Shown in pieces: positions 34,859 through 44,400 of a DNA stretch of 64,000 nt. A program made the translations under genes and the position numbers. This DNA comes from Natronolimnobius baerhuensis. Its GTDB lineage: Archaea; Halobacteriota; Halobacteria; Halobacteriales; Natrialbaceae. Each line of letters begins with the position of its first letter. Position 1 is the first letter of the stretch. The stretch spans positions 682,001 through 746,000 of the forward strand of contig NZ_MWPH01000003.1 of assembly GCF_002177135.1 (NCBI RefSeq), written 5' to 3'. The notes below the pieces were generated by a model. That model did no database searches and was not told the origin of the DNA. It was given only the letters and a program-made list of their open reading frames with translations.

Positions 34859-35935
34859 TCACTCGAGTGCCAGTTCGACGCGCCGTCCCGTCTGGGCGGA
34901 CTCGTAGGCGGCTTCGATGGCGTACAGATCGATGAGCCCGTCTCGACCATCCGGTTCGGGTTCTGTGCCCGTCAGCACGCAGTAGCCGAAGTAATCGAAC
35001 TCCTCACAGACTTCGTCGACCGGCGGGCCGGTGTACTCCATACGCATGTCGCCGCTCTCGACGACCATCTCCTGCGGGACGACGCCGCCAAACGGCGAGG
35101 CGATCAGGATAATCCCGTCGGTGCCGATGATCTCGAGGCGGCTGTGGGCGTGGGCGTCGAAACTCGCCGTACACGAGGCCGTCACCTCCGTGGGAAACTC
35201 GAGTTGAAACGCGACGTGTTCGTCGACGGCTGCGAAGGGCCCGCCGCTCGAGTATGTCGTCGCGTAGACGCCTGTTGGGTCACAGTCAAGCAGAAAGCGG
35301 ATGGTGTTCAACGGATAGACGCCGAGGTCGACCAGCGCGCCGCCGCCGGCGAGGTCCGGATCGAGTCGCCAGGTATCGGGACTTGTGTACTCGAGCAGCG
35401 GGTGTGAGAACCCACCCTGAATCTGGACGACCTCGCCGATGGTGCCCTCGCGGATGAGTTCACGCGTTCGCCGGACCGCGGGCTCCGTCTGGAGCCGGTA
35501 GGCCGTCATGAGCGTTACGCCAGCGTCCGCACACGCCTCGAGAATCTCTCGCGTGCGCTCGACTGTCGTCTCGAGTGGTTTCTCACAGAGCACATGAGCC
35601 CCGTGTTCGGCGGCGGCGATAGCGAACTCGCCGTGGGTTCCGTTCGGTGTCGCGATGTAGGCTGCGTCGTAGGAGTTGGCGTGGCTTCCACGGCGAAACG
35701 CGTCGTAGCTGATGACATGCTCGACGTCGAACTCCTCGGCGAGCGTGTGCGCGCTGTCTGGAGAGCCGGTGACAAGCGTCGTGACGCTGCAGTACCGACC
35801 GTCTGCAATCGCTGGCAGCGCCCGATTGCGAGCGAACCCGCCCGTTCCGACGATGGCGAGCTGGACTGTGCCATCGACTGGCTCTGACTCCCAGTCTCGC
35901 CGGGTAAATTCAGTAAAGGCCTCCTCGAGTGCCAT
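34859..35935 (-). CDS. Gfo/Idh/MocA oxidoreductase, Gfo6 D-xylose dehydrogenase-like
   Basis: A 358-residue NADP-dependent sugar dehydrogenase of the Gfo6 type. It starts MALEEAFTEFTRRDWESEPV, a haloarchaeal leader, followed by the Rossmann motif VQLAIVGTGGFARNRALPAI. The catalytic motif is HVLCEKPLETTVERTREILE (EKP), with AGGGALVDLGVYPLNTIRFL holding the DxGxYxxxxxR site residues. The closest known relative I can think of is the haloarchaeal D-xylose 1-dehydrogenase. No other pentose-degradation gene is adjacent, so another aldose is possible. The in-frame ATG at 36016 is not favoured because it adds residues unlike the family. Confidence 0.82.
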   Translation of the reverse strand: MALEEAFTEFTRRDWESEPVDGTVQLAIVGTGGFARNRALPAIADGRYCSVTTLVTGSPDSAHTLAEEFDVEHVISYDAFRRGSHANSYDAAYIATPNGTHGEFAIAAAEHGAHVLCEKPLETTVERTREILEACADAGVTLMTAYRLQTEPAVRRTRELIREGTIGEVVQIQGGFSHPLLEYTSPDTWRLDPDLAGGGALVDLGVYPLNTIRFLLDCDPTGVYATTYSSGGPFAAVDEHVAFQLEFPTEVTASCTASFDAHAHSRLEIIGTDGIILIASPFGGVVPQEMVVESGDMRMEYTGPPVDEVCEEFDYFGYCVLTGTEPEPDGRDGLIDLYAIEAAYESAQTGRRVELALE

Positions 35936-36139
35936 ACTCCTTCGACGGCCTCGAGCGAAATGAGCCCAATCCACAGTGACCGGACAGTCCCGAAAACGAA
36001 CGTATTCGAACGCCATATCAACTGATTCTGGCGATTCGATACGGCTACCAGTGGATGGTACGCTCTCGAAATACGCTATCGAAGGAAAAAGTTATTCAAT
36101 AGCGCCCTATGAGGTGAGGGTACCCACAGGTATCGCACA

Positions 36140-37273
36140 ATGGTGACAATGGAAACTGCGGAACTCGACACCGATCTCAGTCTGTTCAAATACGACAACC
36201 TCGAGCAACTCCCGTCTGCGTACCGGGATCTCGAGGAGGCTGAGCGAACGGAGCGCATCGAGGCGGCGCTCGCCGAACTGGGTGACGACGTCGTTATCCT
36301 GGGACACAACTACCAGCGCCGGGAGATCGTCGAACACGCCGATTTCATCGGTGACTCCTATCAGCTCTCGAAGGAGGCGGCCAACGCGGACGCGGAGTAC
36401 GTGATCTTCGGCGGCGTGACGTTCATGGCCGAAAGCGCGGACATCATCACCGACGACGAGCAGACGGTGATTCTGCCGAGTATGGAGGCGTCGTGTCCGA
36501 TGGCCGGGATGGCCGAGGCCTTACAGGTCGACGCCGCGTGGGCCGAGATCACCGCCGCCGCGCCCGACGAGACCATCATCCCGATTACGTACATGAACTC
36601 CTACGCCGACCTGAAGGCGTTCTGTGCGAGCCAGGACGGTCTCGTCTGTACCTCCTCGAACGCGCACAAAGCGTTCGAGTACGCCTTCGAGAAGGGCGAT
36701 AAAGTCCTCTTTTTGCCCGACAAACACCTCGGCGAGAACACCGCCTATCGGATGGGTCTCGAGGAGGAGATTGCGAAATGGGACCCCTGGGACCCCGAGG
36801 GCAAAGACGCCGAGGAGGTCGCAGACAGCGACATCATCCTCTGGGACGGCTACTGCCAGGTCCACGAACGGTTCCGGACGGATCACATCGAGCAGGTTCG
36901 CGACGAACACGACGACGCGAAGGTTATCGTCCACCCCGAATGTCGCCGCGAGGTCGTCGAAGCCGCCGACAAAGCGGGCTCGACGGCGACGATCTGCGAA
37001 ACCATCGAAAACGCCGATCCGGGCGACACCTGGGCAATCGGCACCGAAATTCACCTCACGAACCACCTCGAGCGCTGGCACCCCGACGTGAACGTCATCC
37101 CGCTGTGTGGCGACGCCTGCATGGACTGTAACGCCATGCGCCAGATCGACCCGAACTACCTGACGTGGGTTCTCGAGGAGCTTGTGGAGGGCCGAGAACG
37201 CAACGTGATCGAAGTCGCCCCCGAGGAGAAAGAACTCGCCGGCCTCGCCTTAGAGCGCATGCTCGAGATCTAA
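36140..37273 (+). CDS. nadA: Quinolinate synthase
   Basis: Condenses iminoaspartate with dihydroxyacetone phosphate to quinolinate; first gene of the de novo NAD operon. The 377-residue protein has VVILGHNYQRREIVEHADFI, YVIFGGVTFMAESADI, the first cluster cysteine in MEASCPMAGMAEA, NAHKAFEYAFEKGDKVLFLP, VIVHPECRREVVEAAD and CGDACMDCNAMRQIDPNYLT. Together these supply the 4Fe-4S ligands. ATG 36149 (METAELD) is an alternative start. The upstream 204 bp hold an AT-rich GTTATTCAATA box about 43 nt before the ATG. nadB begins 2 bp after the stop. Confidence 0.95.
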   Translation: MVTMETAELDTDLSLFKYDNLEQLPSAYRDLEEAERTERIEAALAELGDDVVILGHNYQRREIVEHADFIGDSYQLSKEAANADAEYVIFGGVTFMAESADIITDDEQTVILPSMEASCPMAGMAEALQVDAAWAEITAAAPDETIIPITYMNSYADLKAFCASQDGLVCTSSNAHKAFEYAFEKGDKVLFLPDKHLGENTAYRMGLEEEIAKWDPWDPEGKDAEEVADSDIILWDGYCQVHERFRTDHIEQVRDEHDDAKVIVHPECRREVVEAADKAGSTATICETIENADPGDTWAIGTEIHLTNHLERWHPDVNVIPLCGDACMDCNAMRQIDPNYLTWVLEELVEGRERNVIEVAPEEKELAGLALERMLEI

Positions 37274-37275
37274 CC

Positions 37276-38808
37276 ATGACGGACACACACCCCCCCGAAA
37301 CCGCGGACGTCCTCGTCGTTGGCAGCGGCATTGCGGGCTGTGCGGCCGCCCTCGCTGCGGCCCGCGAGGGGAGCGAGGTCGTTCTCCTCACGAAAGCCGA
37401 ACGCCCCGACGGCGCGAGCACCGACTGGGCGCAGGGCGGCATCTCGACCACCCGCGGCGATCCCGAGGCGCTCAAAGAGGACATTCTCGAGGCCAGCGAC
37501 GGGACCGCCGACCCCGACGCCGTCGACGTGCTCGTCGAGAACGCAGACGAGGCCGTCGAGGACGTGCTCCTCGAGACGCTGGGAATCGAGTTCGACGGCA
37601 GCGACGACGCCGACGATGACGCGTTCGACTACGCGCGCGAGGCTGCCCACTCCGAAAATCGCATTCTCCACGTCGACGCCGCGACGGGCACGCACATCTT
37701 GCGGCCGTTTTTGAACTACATCGACGAGCACGAACAGATCGAAGTGCGCCAGGATACGGCCGCCCTCGAACTCATTACCCATGAAGGGCGGGTCCACGGC
37801 GTTCTGACGGATGAACAAGCGGATGGCCATCCGATCTACGCCGGCAACACCATCCTCGCGACCGGCGGCATCGGCGCACTCTACAGCCGCTCGACCAACC
37901 CCGACGACGCGACCGGCGACGGCATCGCCATGGCCGCACTTGCCGGGGCCGAGGTCGCAGACCTCGAGTACGTGCAGTTCCATCCAACCGCCTATGCGGG
38001 TGAGAACCCGTTCTTGCTCTCGGAAGCTCTGCGCGGCGAGGGGGCCGTCCTTCGGAACGCCGAGGGCGAGCAATTCATGCCCGACTACCACCCCGACGCC
38101 GAACTCGCTCCGCGCGATGTCGTCGCCCGCGCGGTCGCAAGCGAGCGCGAGGAAACTGGTGAGGTCGTCCTGGACGTGAGTTCGCTCGAGTTCGAGGCTG
38201 AGTTCCCCGACCTTGCCGAGAACTGTCGCGACCGCGGAATCGAGGGCGACGAAATCCCAGTCGCACCCTGCGAGCACTTCCTGTGTGGCGGGATCAATGT
38301 CGACGACCGCGGGCAGACGAGTCTCGACCGCCTCTACGCCGTCGGCGAGTGCGCCCGAACCGGCGTCCACGGCGCAAACCGATTGGCGAGTACGAGCCTG
38401 CTCGAGGGACTCGTCTGGGGGCTGCGCGCAGGTACAGAGGTAGCCGACGCAGACGCTGAACCGCAGATCGTCGAAGCACCCGATCTCCGCAACAGCGACC
38501 CCGACCTCCCCGAGCGATTCGCCGCCGAGAAGTCGATCCGACTGAAGCGCACGATGGACGAGTATCTGGGCCTCGAGCGCGACCCCGAGGAAATCGCCCG
38601 CGCGAGTGGTGTGCTTCGGCGGCTCAAAGGTGAGGTCGACGCCTATATTCGAACGCGAACCGCTCGAGACCTCTACGAACTCCGGAATGCGAGCGTCGTC
38701 GCCTTGCTGATCGCGCGTGCGGCGAGCGAGAACGGCGAGTCGAAAGGGTGTCACTACGTCGTGACCGAAAACGAGGAGCAACCGGCCGAACAGCCGGCGG
38801 GCGACTAA
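37276..38808 (+). CDS. nadB: L-aspartate oxidase
   Basis: FAD enzyme converting aspartate to iminoaspartate for NadA. From ATG 37276 it has 510 residues. The FAD motif is DVLVVGSGIAGCAAALAA, then ASTDWAQGGISTTRGD, ILHVDAATGTHILRPFLNYI, EYVQFHPTAYAGENPFLLSE (active-site His), PCEHFLCGGINVDDRGQTSL and GANRLASTSLLEGLVWGLRA. A helical C-terminal domain follows. Length is within the family range. It is in the middle of the nadA-nadB-nadC operon; its TAA shares a base with the nadC ATG, so translation is coupled. Confidence 0.95.
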   Translation: MTDTHPPETADVLVVGSGIAGCAAALAAAREGSEVVLLTKAERPDGASTDWAQGGISTTRGDPEALKEDILEASDGTADPDAVDVLVENADEAVEDVLLETLGIEFDGSDDADDDAFDYAREAAHSENRILHVDAATGTHILRPFLNYIDEHEQIEVRQDTAALELITHEGRVHGVLTDEQADGHPIYAGNTILATGGIGALYSRSTNPDDATGDGIAMAALAGAEVADLEYVQFHPTAYAGENPFLLSEALRGEGAVLRNAEGEQFMPDYHPDAELAPRDVVARAVASEREETGEVVLDVSSLEFEAEFPDLAENCRDRGIEGDEIPVAPCEHFLCGGINVDDRGQTSLDRLYAVGECARTGVHGANRLASTSLLEGLVWGLRAGTEVADADAEPQIVEAPDLRNSDPDLPERFAAEKSIRLKRTMDEYLGLERDPEEIARASGVLRRLKGEVDAYIRTRTARDLYELRNASVVALLIARAASENGESKGCHYVVTENEEQPAEQPAGD

Positions 38809-39623
38809 TGATCACCGACGCACAGGTCGAACGCTGGCTCCGCGAGGATATCGGCCACCACGACGTGACGAACGACGTTCCCGGCGAGACCACGGGTCGT
38901 CTCGTCGCCAAAGAGTCCGGCGTCGTCGCCGGCCTCGAGGCAGCGACGGCCGTCTTCGATTATCTCGGCGTTGACGTCACCGACTCGCTCGAGGATGGTA
39001 CCGCCATCGAACGCGGCGACGAACTGCTTCGCGTCGAGGGGGCCGCACGCGAGGTGTTGCGGGGCGAGCGCGTCGCCGTGAATCTCGCGGGCCACGCATC
39101 GGGAATCGCAACGCGAACGCGCCGTGTCGTCGACGCCGCTCGAGTCGAATCCGACGACGTGCGGATCGCTGCAACCCGCAAGACGACGCCCGGTCTGCGG
39201 GGCCTCGAGAAACGCGCCGTCGTCGCGGGCGGCGGCGACACACACCGACTGAATCTCTCCCAGATGGTGATGGTCAAAGACAACCACATCGCCGAGATGG
39301 GCCTCGAGAACGCAATCGCCCACTTCCGCGAGCGAGCCTCGTTCGCGACGAAAATCGATGTCGAGGTCGAGTCGGTTGTGGATGCGCCGCGAGCGGCTGC
39401 GGCGGGTGCGGACGTTGTGTTGCTCGATAATATGACGCCCGCGCAGACGCGCGAAGCCGTCGAAGCGCTCGCATCGTACGAGGGTGTACTGGCTGAAGCC
39501 AGCGGCGGCATCACGCTCGAGGGCGTGGCCGAGTACGCCGCGACCGGCGTCGACGTGATTTCGATGGGGTCGCTGACTCACTCCGCACCGTCGCTGGATC
39601 TGTCGTTTCGAACCGGCGAGTAG
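38808..39623 (+). CDS. nadC: Nicotinate-nucleotide diphosphorylase (carboxylating)
   Basis: Converts quinolinate and PRPP to nicotinate mononucleotide, last step of the operon. The 271-residue protein starts MITDAQVERWLREDIGHHDV. Motifs: NLAGHASGIATRTRRVVDAA, IAATRKTTPGLRGLEKRAVV, GGDTHRLNLSQMVMVKDNHI, EVESVVDAPRAAAAGADVVL, LDNMTP and EASGGITLEGVAEYAATGVD. All are classical QPRTase segments. The start overlaps the nadB stop by one base (TAATG). kptA follows 39 bp later. Confidence 0.95.
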   Translation: MITDAQVERWLREDIGHHDVTNDVPGETTGRLVAKESGVVAGLEAATAVFDYLGVDVTDSLEDGTAIERGDELLRVEGAAREVLRGERVAVNLAGHASGIATRTRRVVDAARVESDDVRIAATRKTTPGLRGLEKRAVVAGGGDTHRLNLSQMVMVKDNHIAEMGLENAIAHFRERASFATKIDVEVESVVDAPRAAAAGADVVLLDNMTPAQTREAVEALASYEGVLAEASGGITLEGVAEYAATGVDVISMGSLTHSAPSLDLSFRTGE

Positions 39624-39662
39624 AGCGGGGCATCTTTTCGTCTCGAGCGCCGAATTACACCC

Positions 39663-40352
39663 ATGACGGCACCGATTCGTACCTGTCCAGCCCACGGGCC
39701 GTTCGCAGTCGATGGCAACGAGGCCGCGGATGACGCACCCGGCGATGGCTGCCCCGTCTGTGGCAACCGCGGCGAACAGGTGCTCTCCGGCGCGCGTCGA
39801 CGCCAACTCTCGAAATTCGTCAGCGGCGCACTTCGACACTTTCCGGCTGATGCTGGCATTGAGGTTGACGGCCAAGGCTGGACGAGAGTTGCGGACCTCG
39901 CAAGCGCCGTCGAGCGGAAATACGAGTGGGCCGACAAACGCCATCTCGAGGCACTCATCGACACCGATCCGAAGGGGCGATTCGAGCGGACGAGCGGGGA
40001 GGGCCGCGGGGCGGCTGATCGCGTCCGAGCCGCCTACGGCCACTCAATCGACGTCACGCTCGAGGCGACCGAGAGCCCGGTGCCCGATACGCTCTATCAC
40101 GGGACTGCGCCGCGGAATCTCGAGTCGATTCGCGCGGAGGGCCTGCAGCCGATGTCACGACAGCAGGTGCATCTCTCCGGTACTCGTCGGACTGCCCGCG
40201 CGGTCGGCGAGCGCCACACCGCTGAGCCAGTGGTTCTCGCCGTCGACGCGGCGACGATGCTCGCAGACGGCTATCGAATCGCAAAACCCGGCCGCGAGAC
40301 CTACACGACCGATGTGGTGCCACCAACATATCTCTCCGTTCCAGAGTGCTAA
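39663..40352 (+). CDS. kptA: RNA 2'-phosphotransferase KptA/Tpt1 with N-terminal zinc ribbon
   Basis: Transfers a 2'-phosphate from RNA to NAD+, giving ADP-ribose cyclic phosphate and nicotinamide. The 229-residue protein has an N-terminal zinc-knuckle pair (RTCPAHGPF and DGCPVCGNRGEQ) not found in bacterial or yeast forms. The Tpt1 core starts at RRRQLSKFVSGALRHFPADA, continues DGQGWTRVADLASAVERKYE and RVRAAYGHSIDVT, and ends with the ADP-ribosyl-transferase-like LYHGTAPRNLESIRAEGLQP and RQQVHLSGT. Catalytic Arg/His residues are retained. It follows the NAD operon and has its own ATCTTTT box about 28 nt upstream. Confidence 0.93.
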   Translation: MTAPIRTCPAHGPFAVDGNEAADDAPGDGCPVCGNRGEQVLSGARRRQLSKFVSGALRHFPADAGIEVDGQGWTRVADLASAVERKYEWADKRHLEALIDTDPKGRFERTSGEGRGAADRVRAAYGHSIDVTLEATESPVPDTLYHGTAPRNLESIRAEGLQPMSRQQVHLSGTRRTARAVGERHTAEPVVLAVDAATMLADGYRIAKPGRETYTTDVVPPTYLSVPEC

Positions 40353-40437
40353 GCGGCGATGATGTGGCTCAAGCCAGGTGGCGTCTCACTCGAGCGAGGA
40401 GACCAGTCCCCGATCTTTCGAATCTAAATGAATAGTA

Positions 40438-40446
40438 ATTTATAAC
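40438..40446 (+). promoter_or_regulatory. TATA box
   Basis: ATTTATAAC centred about 29 nt before ATG 40471, one of the clearest TATA boxes in the window. It decides between two in-frame starts of the following gene in favour of the later one. Confidence 0.65.
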
Positions 40447-40470
40447 ATGCTGTCCGCTAACAGGTTTGGT

Positions 40471-40902
40471 ATGGACAGTTCCCACGAGACAGACATAGAG
40501 GCGTTCGAGGAGGGACCGATCACGCCTTCCCGAATCGCGCTGATCGCTGCACTCTTTGACGTTGTCGCGTTCACCGCCATCGGCTATATCGCACTTGAAT
40601 CGCCGCTCATCGGTGCTTTTTCCGGCCTTCTCATTGGGACCGGCGTCTACTGTTTCCTCCCGATTTTCTTCCTCTCGGAGTCTCGAGGCGGACTCGAGGC
40701 GATGGCTGACGACCGGGAGGGGAGTCCGTTCCAGTCGCTTCACCGACTGGCAGCGGGAATGGCACTTTCGGGTGGTGGCATCATTCCGATTGCAGTGATG
40801 TTTATGGAACTGGAACCGTTTATCGCTGCGACAGCCGGGATTGTCGCCGCTGTCGCGCTCTACGTTCCGCTCGCGTTCGTGTTGCCGAACGCGAAACTGT
40901 GA
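40471..40902 (+). CDS. Small integral membrane protein
   Basis: A 143-residue protein from ATG 40471 (MDSSHETDIEAFEEGPITPS) with four predicted membrane helices: RIALIAALFDVVAFTAIGYI, LIGAFSGLLIGTGVYCFLPI, ALSGGGIIPIAVMFMELEPF and ATAGIVAAVALYVPLAFVLP. A cytoplasmic loop of 25 residues (SESRGGLEAMADDREGSPFQ) joins helices two and three. No family recognised. The frame also allows ATG 40447, but the TATA box at 40438-40446 overlaps the region just before it, so the later start is correct if transcription begins there. Confidence 0.65.
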   Translation: MDSSHETDIEAFEEGPITPSRIALIAALFDVVAFTAIGYIALESPLIGAFSGLLIGTGVYCFLPIFFLSESRGGLEAMADDREGSPFQSLHRLAAGMALSGGGIIPIAVMFMELEPFIAATAGIVAAVALYVPLAFVLPNAKL

Positions 40903-40939
40903 ACTGCCTCGAGATCGCCGTTTCTGTGCTCCGTCCCGC

Positions 40940-41182
40940 TTACCTGAGCAGCGAGAGAAATCGTTGCCATCCCCAGATGAGCAACCCGAAACAGACGAGC
41001 ACAGTCAGCAGATACAACGGCAATGCGTCTGCGATTGGGCCGTCTGCTGGCACGAGGAGGCTCGTGTAGCCGCTCCAGTAGAGCCCCACGCCGACTGTGG
41101 CGACAACGAGCGAACCGAGGACAACAGCGGCGGCCAGCCTGTTGTCCGCAATTCGGGAGTGCTCTCGGTCGGACTCGTCCAT
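40940..41182 (-). CDS. Small two-helix membrane protein
   Basis: An 80-residue protein starting MDESDREHSRIADNRLAAAV with two hydrophobic segments (AAAVVLGSLVVATVGVGLYW and ALPLYLLTVLVCFGLLIWGW) and an external loop containing VPADGP. It ends in QRFLSLLR. The charged N-terminus and clean two-helix layout make it look real despite its size. It converges with the membrane-protein gene at 40471-40902. No family or function recognised. Confidence 0.55.
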   Translation of the reverse strand: MDESDREHSRIADNRLAAAVVLGSLVVATVGVGLYWSGYTSLLVPADGPIADALPLYLLTVLVCFGLLIWGWQRFLSLLR

Positions 41183-41428
41183 CAGCGACAGTTTGCGACG
41201 GGTGAGTAAACCGGTTGAACCTGCAGGTTCCAGTGGCCCAACTGCTGTCTCGTTTTCCGGTCGAGGTGAACCGGCTCGTCGAACGACACGTCAGTCGTCT
41301 CCGACTGGCAACCGAACCCGGCGAGTGATTGACGTTCTCGGTTGCGCTTCCAACACCGAACTGATTCGTGTCGCGTCTCTCCAAGTACCGGCACGAGGTT
41401 TATTCCTGTCACTCCCCACCACGTAGTC

Positions 41429-44400
41429 ATGAGCAAACAGGGGGATACGACGGCACAGGCGTTCTGGGGGGATGACATAGATGATTCTGTGGCGCTCGAG
41501 CGCTACCGAACGCTCGTAAACACCGTCGACGACGGCATTTACCAACTCGACGCCGCGGGTCGGTTCGTCGCAGTCAACGACATCATTGTCGAGATGAGCG
41601 GCTACACGCGCGACGAACTGCTCAACGAGCACGTTTCTCTCGTCCTCGAGGACGGCGATATCGGCCGTATCTCGCGCAAGATTGCCGAACGTGTCCACTC
41701 CACTGAACGACTGGCCGAAACATTCGACATTGCAGTACAAACTGCCGACGGCCAGAATCGATACTGCGAGTTGCGCGTGAATCTCTTGATCGAAGACGGG
41801 ACGTTCCAGGGGACAGTTGGAGTCGTCCGCGACATCACTGACAGCAAACGAACCGAACGAACGCTCGAGCACCGAGAGCAGGACCTCGAGCGTGAACGCG
41901 ACGTGATCAACCAGGTTCTCGAGACCAGCCCCGTCGGTATCGTGGTGCTCGATGCTGACGGCGAAATTTTGCGACTGAACGATCGGGCGACGGACGTTCT
42001 CGAGATACCTGCCGGCGAAGCCGAGATGTACGATCCGTCGAGTCGACCGGTCTACACCGAATCTGGTGACCCGATCCCGGCCGATGACCACCCCTTCGCA
42101 CAGACGTTGCAGACTGGCGAACCAGTGTACGACGAGGTGCTCCAGATCGAACTGCCGGACGGTACCCGTCGCTGGCTTTCGGTTAACGCCGCACCGCTTT
42201 TCGATGAGAGCGGTGAGATCGACCGAGTCGTCACGGCCGGCGAGGACATCACTCATATCAAAGCCCGAGAGCAGGAACTCGAGACGGAACTCGAGGAAAT
42301 CTTCGGTCGGGTTTCTGACGCGTTCTACGCGGTCGACGACGAGTTTCAATTCACGCACGTCAACGAACGCGCCGAAGAGCTTCTGCAACAGTCACAGGAC
42401 GAACTGATCGGCAAACAACTCTGGGATGTCTTCCCATCGGCCGCCGAGATCGACGACGTTTGGGACGCCTTTCAGACGGCACTGGACGACCAGGAGCCGA
42501 CCAGTTACGAACTCTACTACGAGACGCTCGATTTCTGGGTCGAGGCGAACCTGTACCCCTCCGAGACCGGTATCTCGGTCTACTTCCGCGACGTGACCGA
42601 ACGCAAGGCACGTGAACAGGCACTCGAATCGTCCGAGCGCCGGTATCGAACGCTCGCGGAGTACTTCCCAAACGGGCTGGTAACGCTGTTCGATCACGAC
42701 CTCGAGTACACGCTGGCGGCGGGACAGGGATTCGACCGTATCCCCGTCGAGCCGAACGACCTGGAAGGACAGCAGTTCCACGACGTCTGGCCGGACGAAA
42801 CCGCTGCCGACCTCGAGCCCGCGTTCCAGGCGGCACTCGAGGGCGAAGAGAAATCGGTGGAACTCGAGTACGCCGGCCGAGAGTGGGTACTCCACGGAGT
42901 TCCGATCACCGACGAGCGCGGCGAGGTCTTCGCGGGGATGACGATGGCACAGGACATCACCCAGCAAAAAGAACGCGAGCGCGAGCTCGAGGACGCGAAG
43001 ACGCGACTCGAGGCGGCGACGGAGGCGGGTGCAGTGGGCACGTGGGAGTGGCACGTTCAGGAAAACCGGATGGAAATCGGCCCGTCGTTCGCCAAGACGT
43101 TCGGGATCGATCCGGGCGACACAGAAGGTGGCGTTCCGCTCGAGTGGTTACTCGATGCGATCCACAAGGCAGACCGCGACCGCGTCCAGCGAAAAATCCA
43201 GGAGGCCGTCGAGTCGGGCGGGGAGTACGAAGAGGAGTACCGCGTCTGGAACGCAGCCGGCGACCTTCGCTGGGTCGTCGCACGCGGTCACGTCGAGTGT
43301 GATGAGGCAGGCAACCCGACGACGTTCCCCGGTGCGCTCACGGACATCACGGAACGAAAGCAAGCCGAACTAGAACTGCAACAGAACAAAGAACAGTTGC
43401 AGTCGCTGTTCGAAATCCTCCCCGTTGGCGTCATCGTCGCGGATCAGGACGGCGGAATCGTCGAGGTCAACGATGCAGCCGAGGACATTTGGGGCGGTGA
43501 TGTCTTCGATGCTGACTCCCTCGAGGAGTACGACAAGTTCCCCGTCACATGGGCCGAGACGGGAGAGCGGGTCCAGCGCGACGAGTGGACGACCGCTCGC
43601 GTTCTCCAGGGCGAAGAGATAACAGAGCCACGAACCTTCGAAATCGAGGCCATGGACGGCGAGCAGCGGATTCTCAGTGTCAAAGGGATGCCGATCCGGG
43701 ATGAGTACGGAGCGGTGACCCGTGCGGTACTCACCTTGAGTGACATCACCGAACGCCGCGAGTATCAACGGAAACTCGAGCGGACGATTGACCAACTCGA
43801 GGCATCGAACGAACGCCTTGAGCATTTCGCGTACGCGGCCAGTCACGATCTCCAGGAGCCGTTGCGGATGGTCTCGAGTTACCTCCAGTTGATCGAGAAG
43901 CGCTACAGTGACACGCTCGATGCGGACGGTGAGGAGTTTCTGGCGTTCGCTATCGATGGCGCAGATCGAATGCGCGATATGATCGACGGCCTGTTGCAGT
44001 ATTCTCGCATCGAAACGCAGGGCGACCCGTTCGAACCGACCGATCTCGAGGCCGTCCTCGACGACGTGCTCGCAGATATCCAGTTCAAAATCGAGGACAC
44101 CGATGCCGATATTCGTGCTGATGATCTGCCCCGTGTAATCGGCGATGCGGGCCAGTTGCGACAGCTGTTCCAGAACCTCCTGCAAAATGCAATCGAGTAC
44201 AGCGATGACGAGCCATCGCGTATCCACGTTTCTGCCGACCGTTCCGGCTCGATGTGGACGATTTCGGTTAGCGACGATGGGATCGGCATCGATCCCGCGA
44301 ATCAAGACCGTATCTTCGAAGTCTTCCAACGACTGCACAGTCGCGCGGAATACGACGGGACGGGAATCGGCCTCGCGCTCTGTCAGCGCATCGTCGAACG

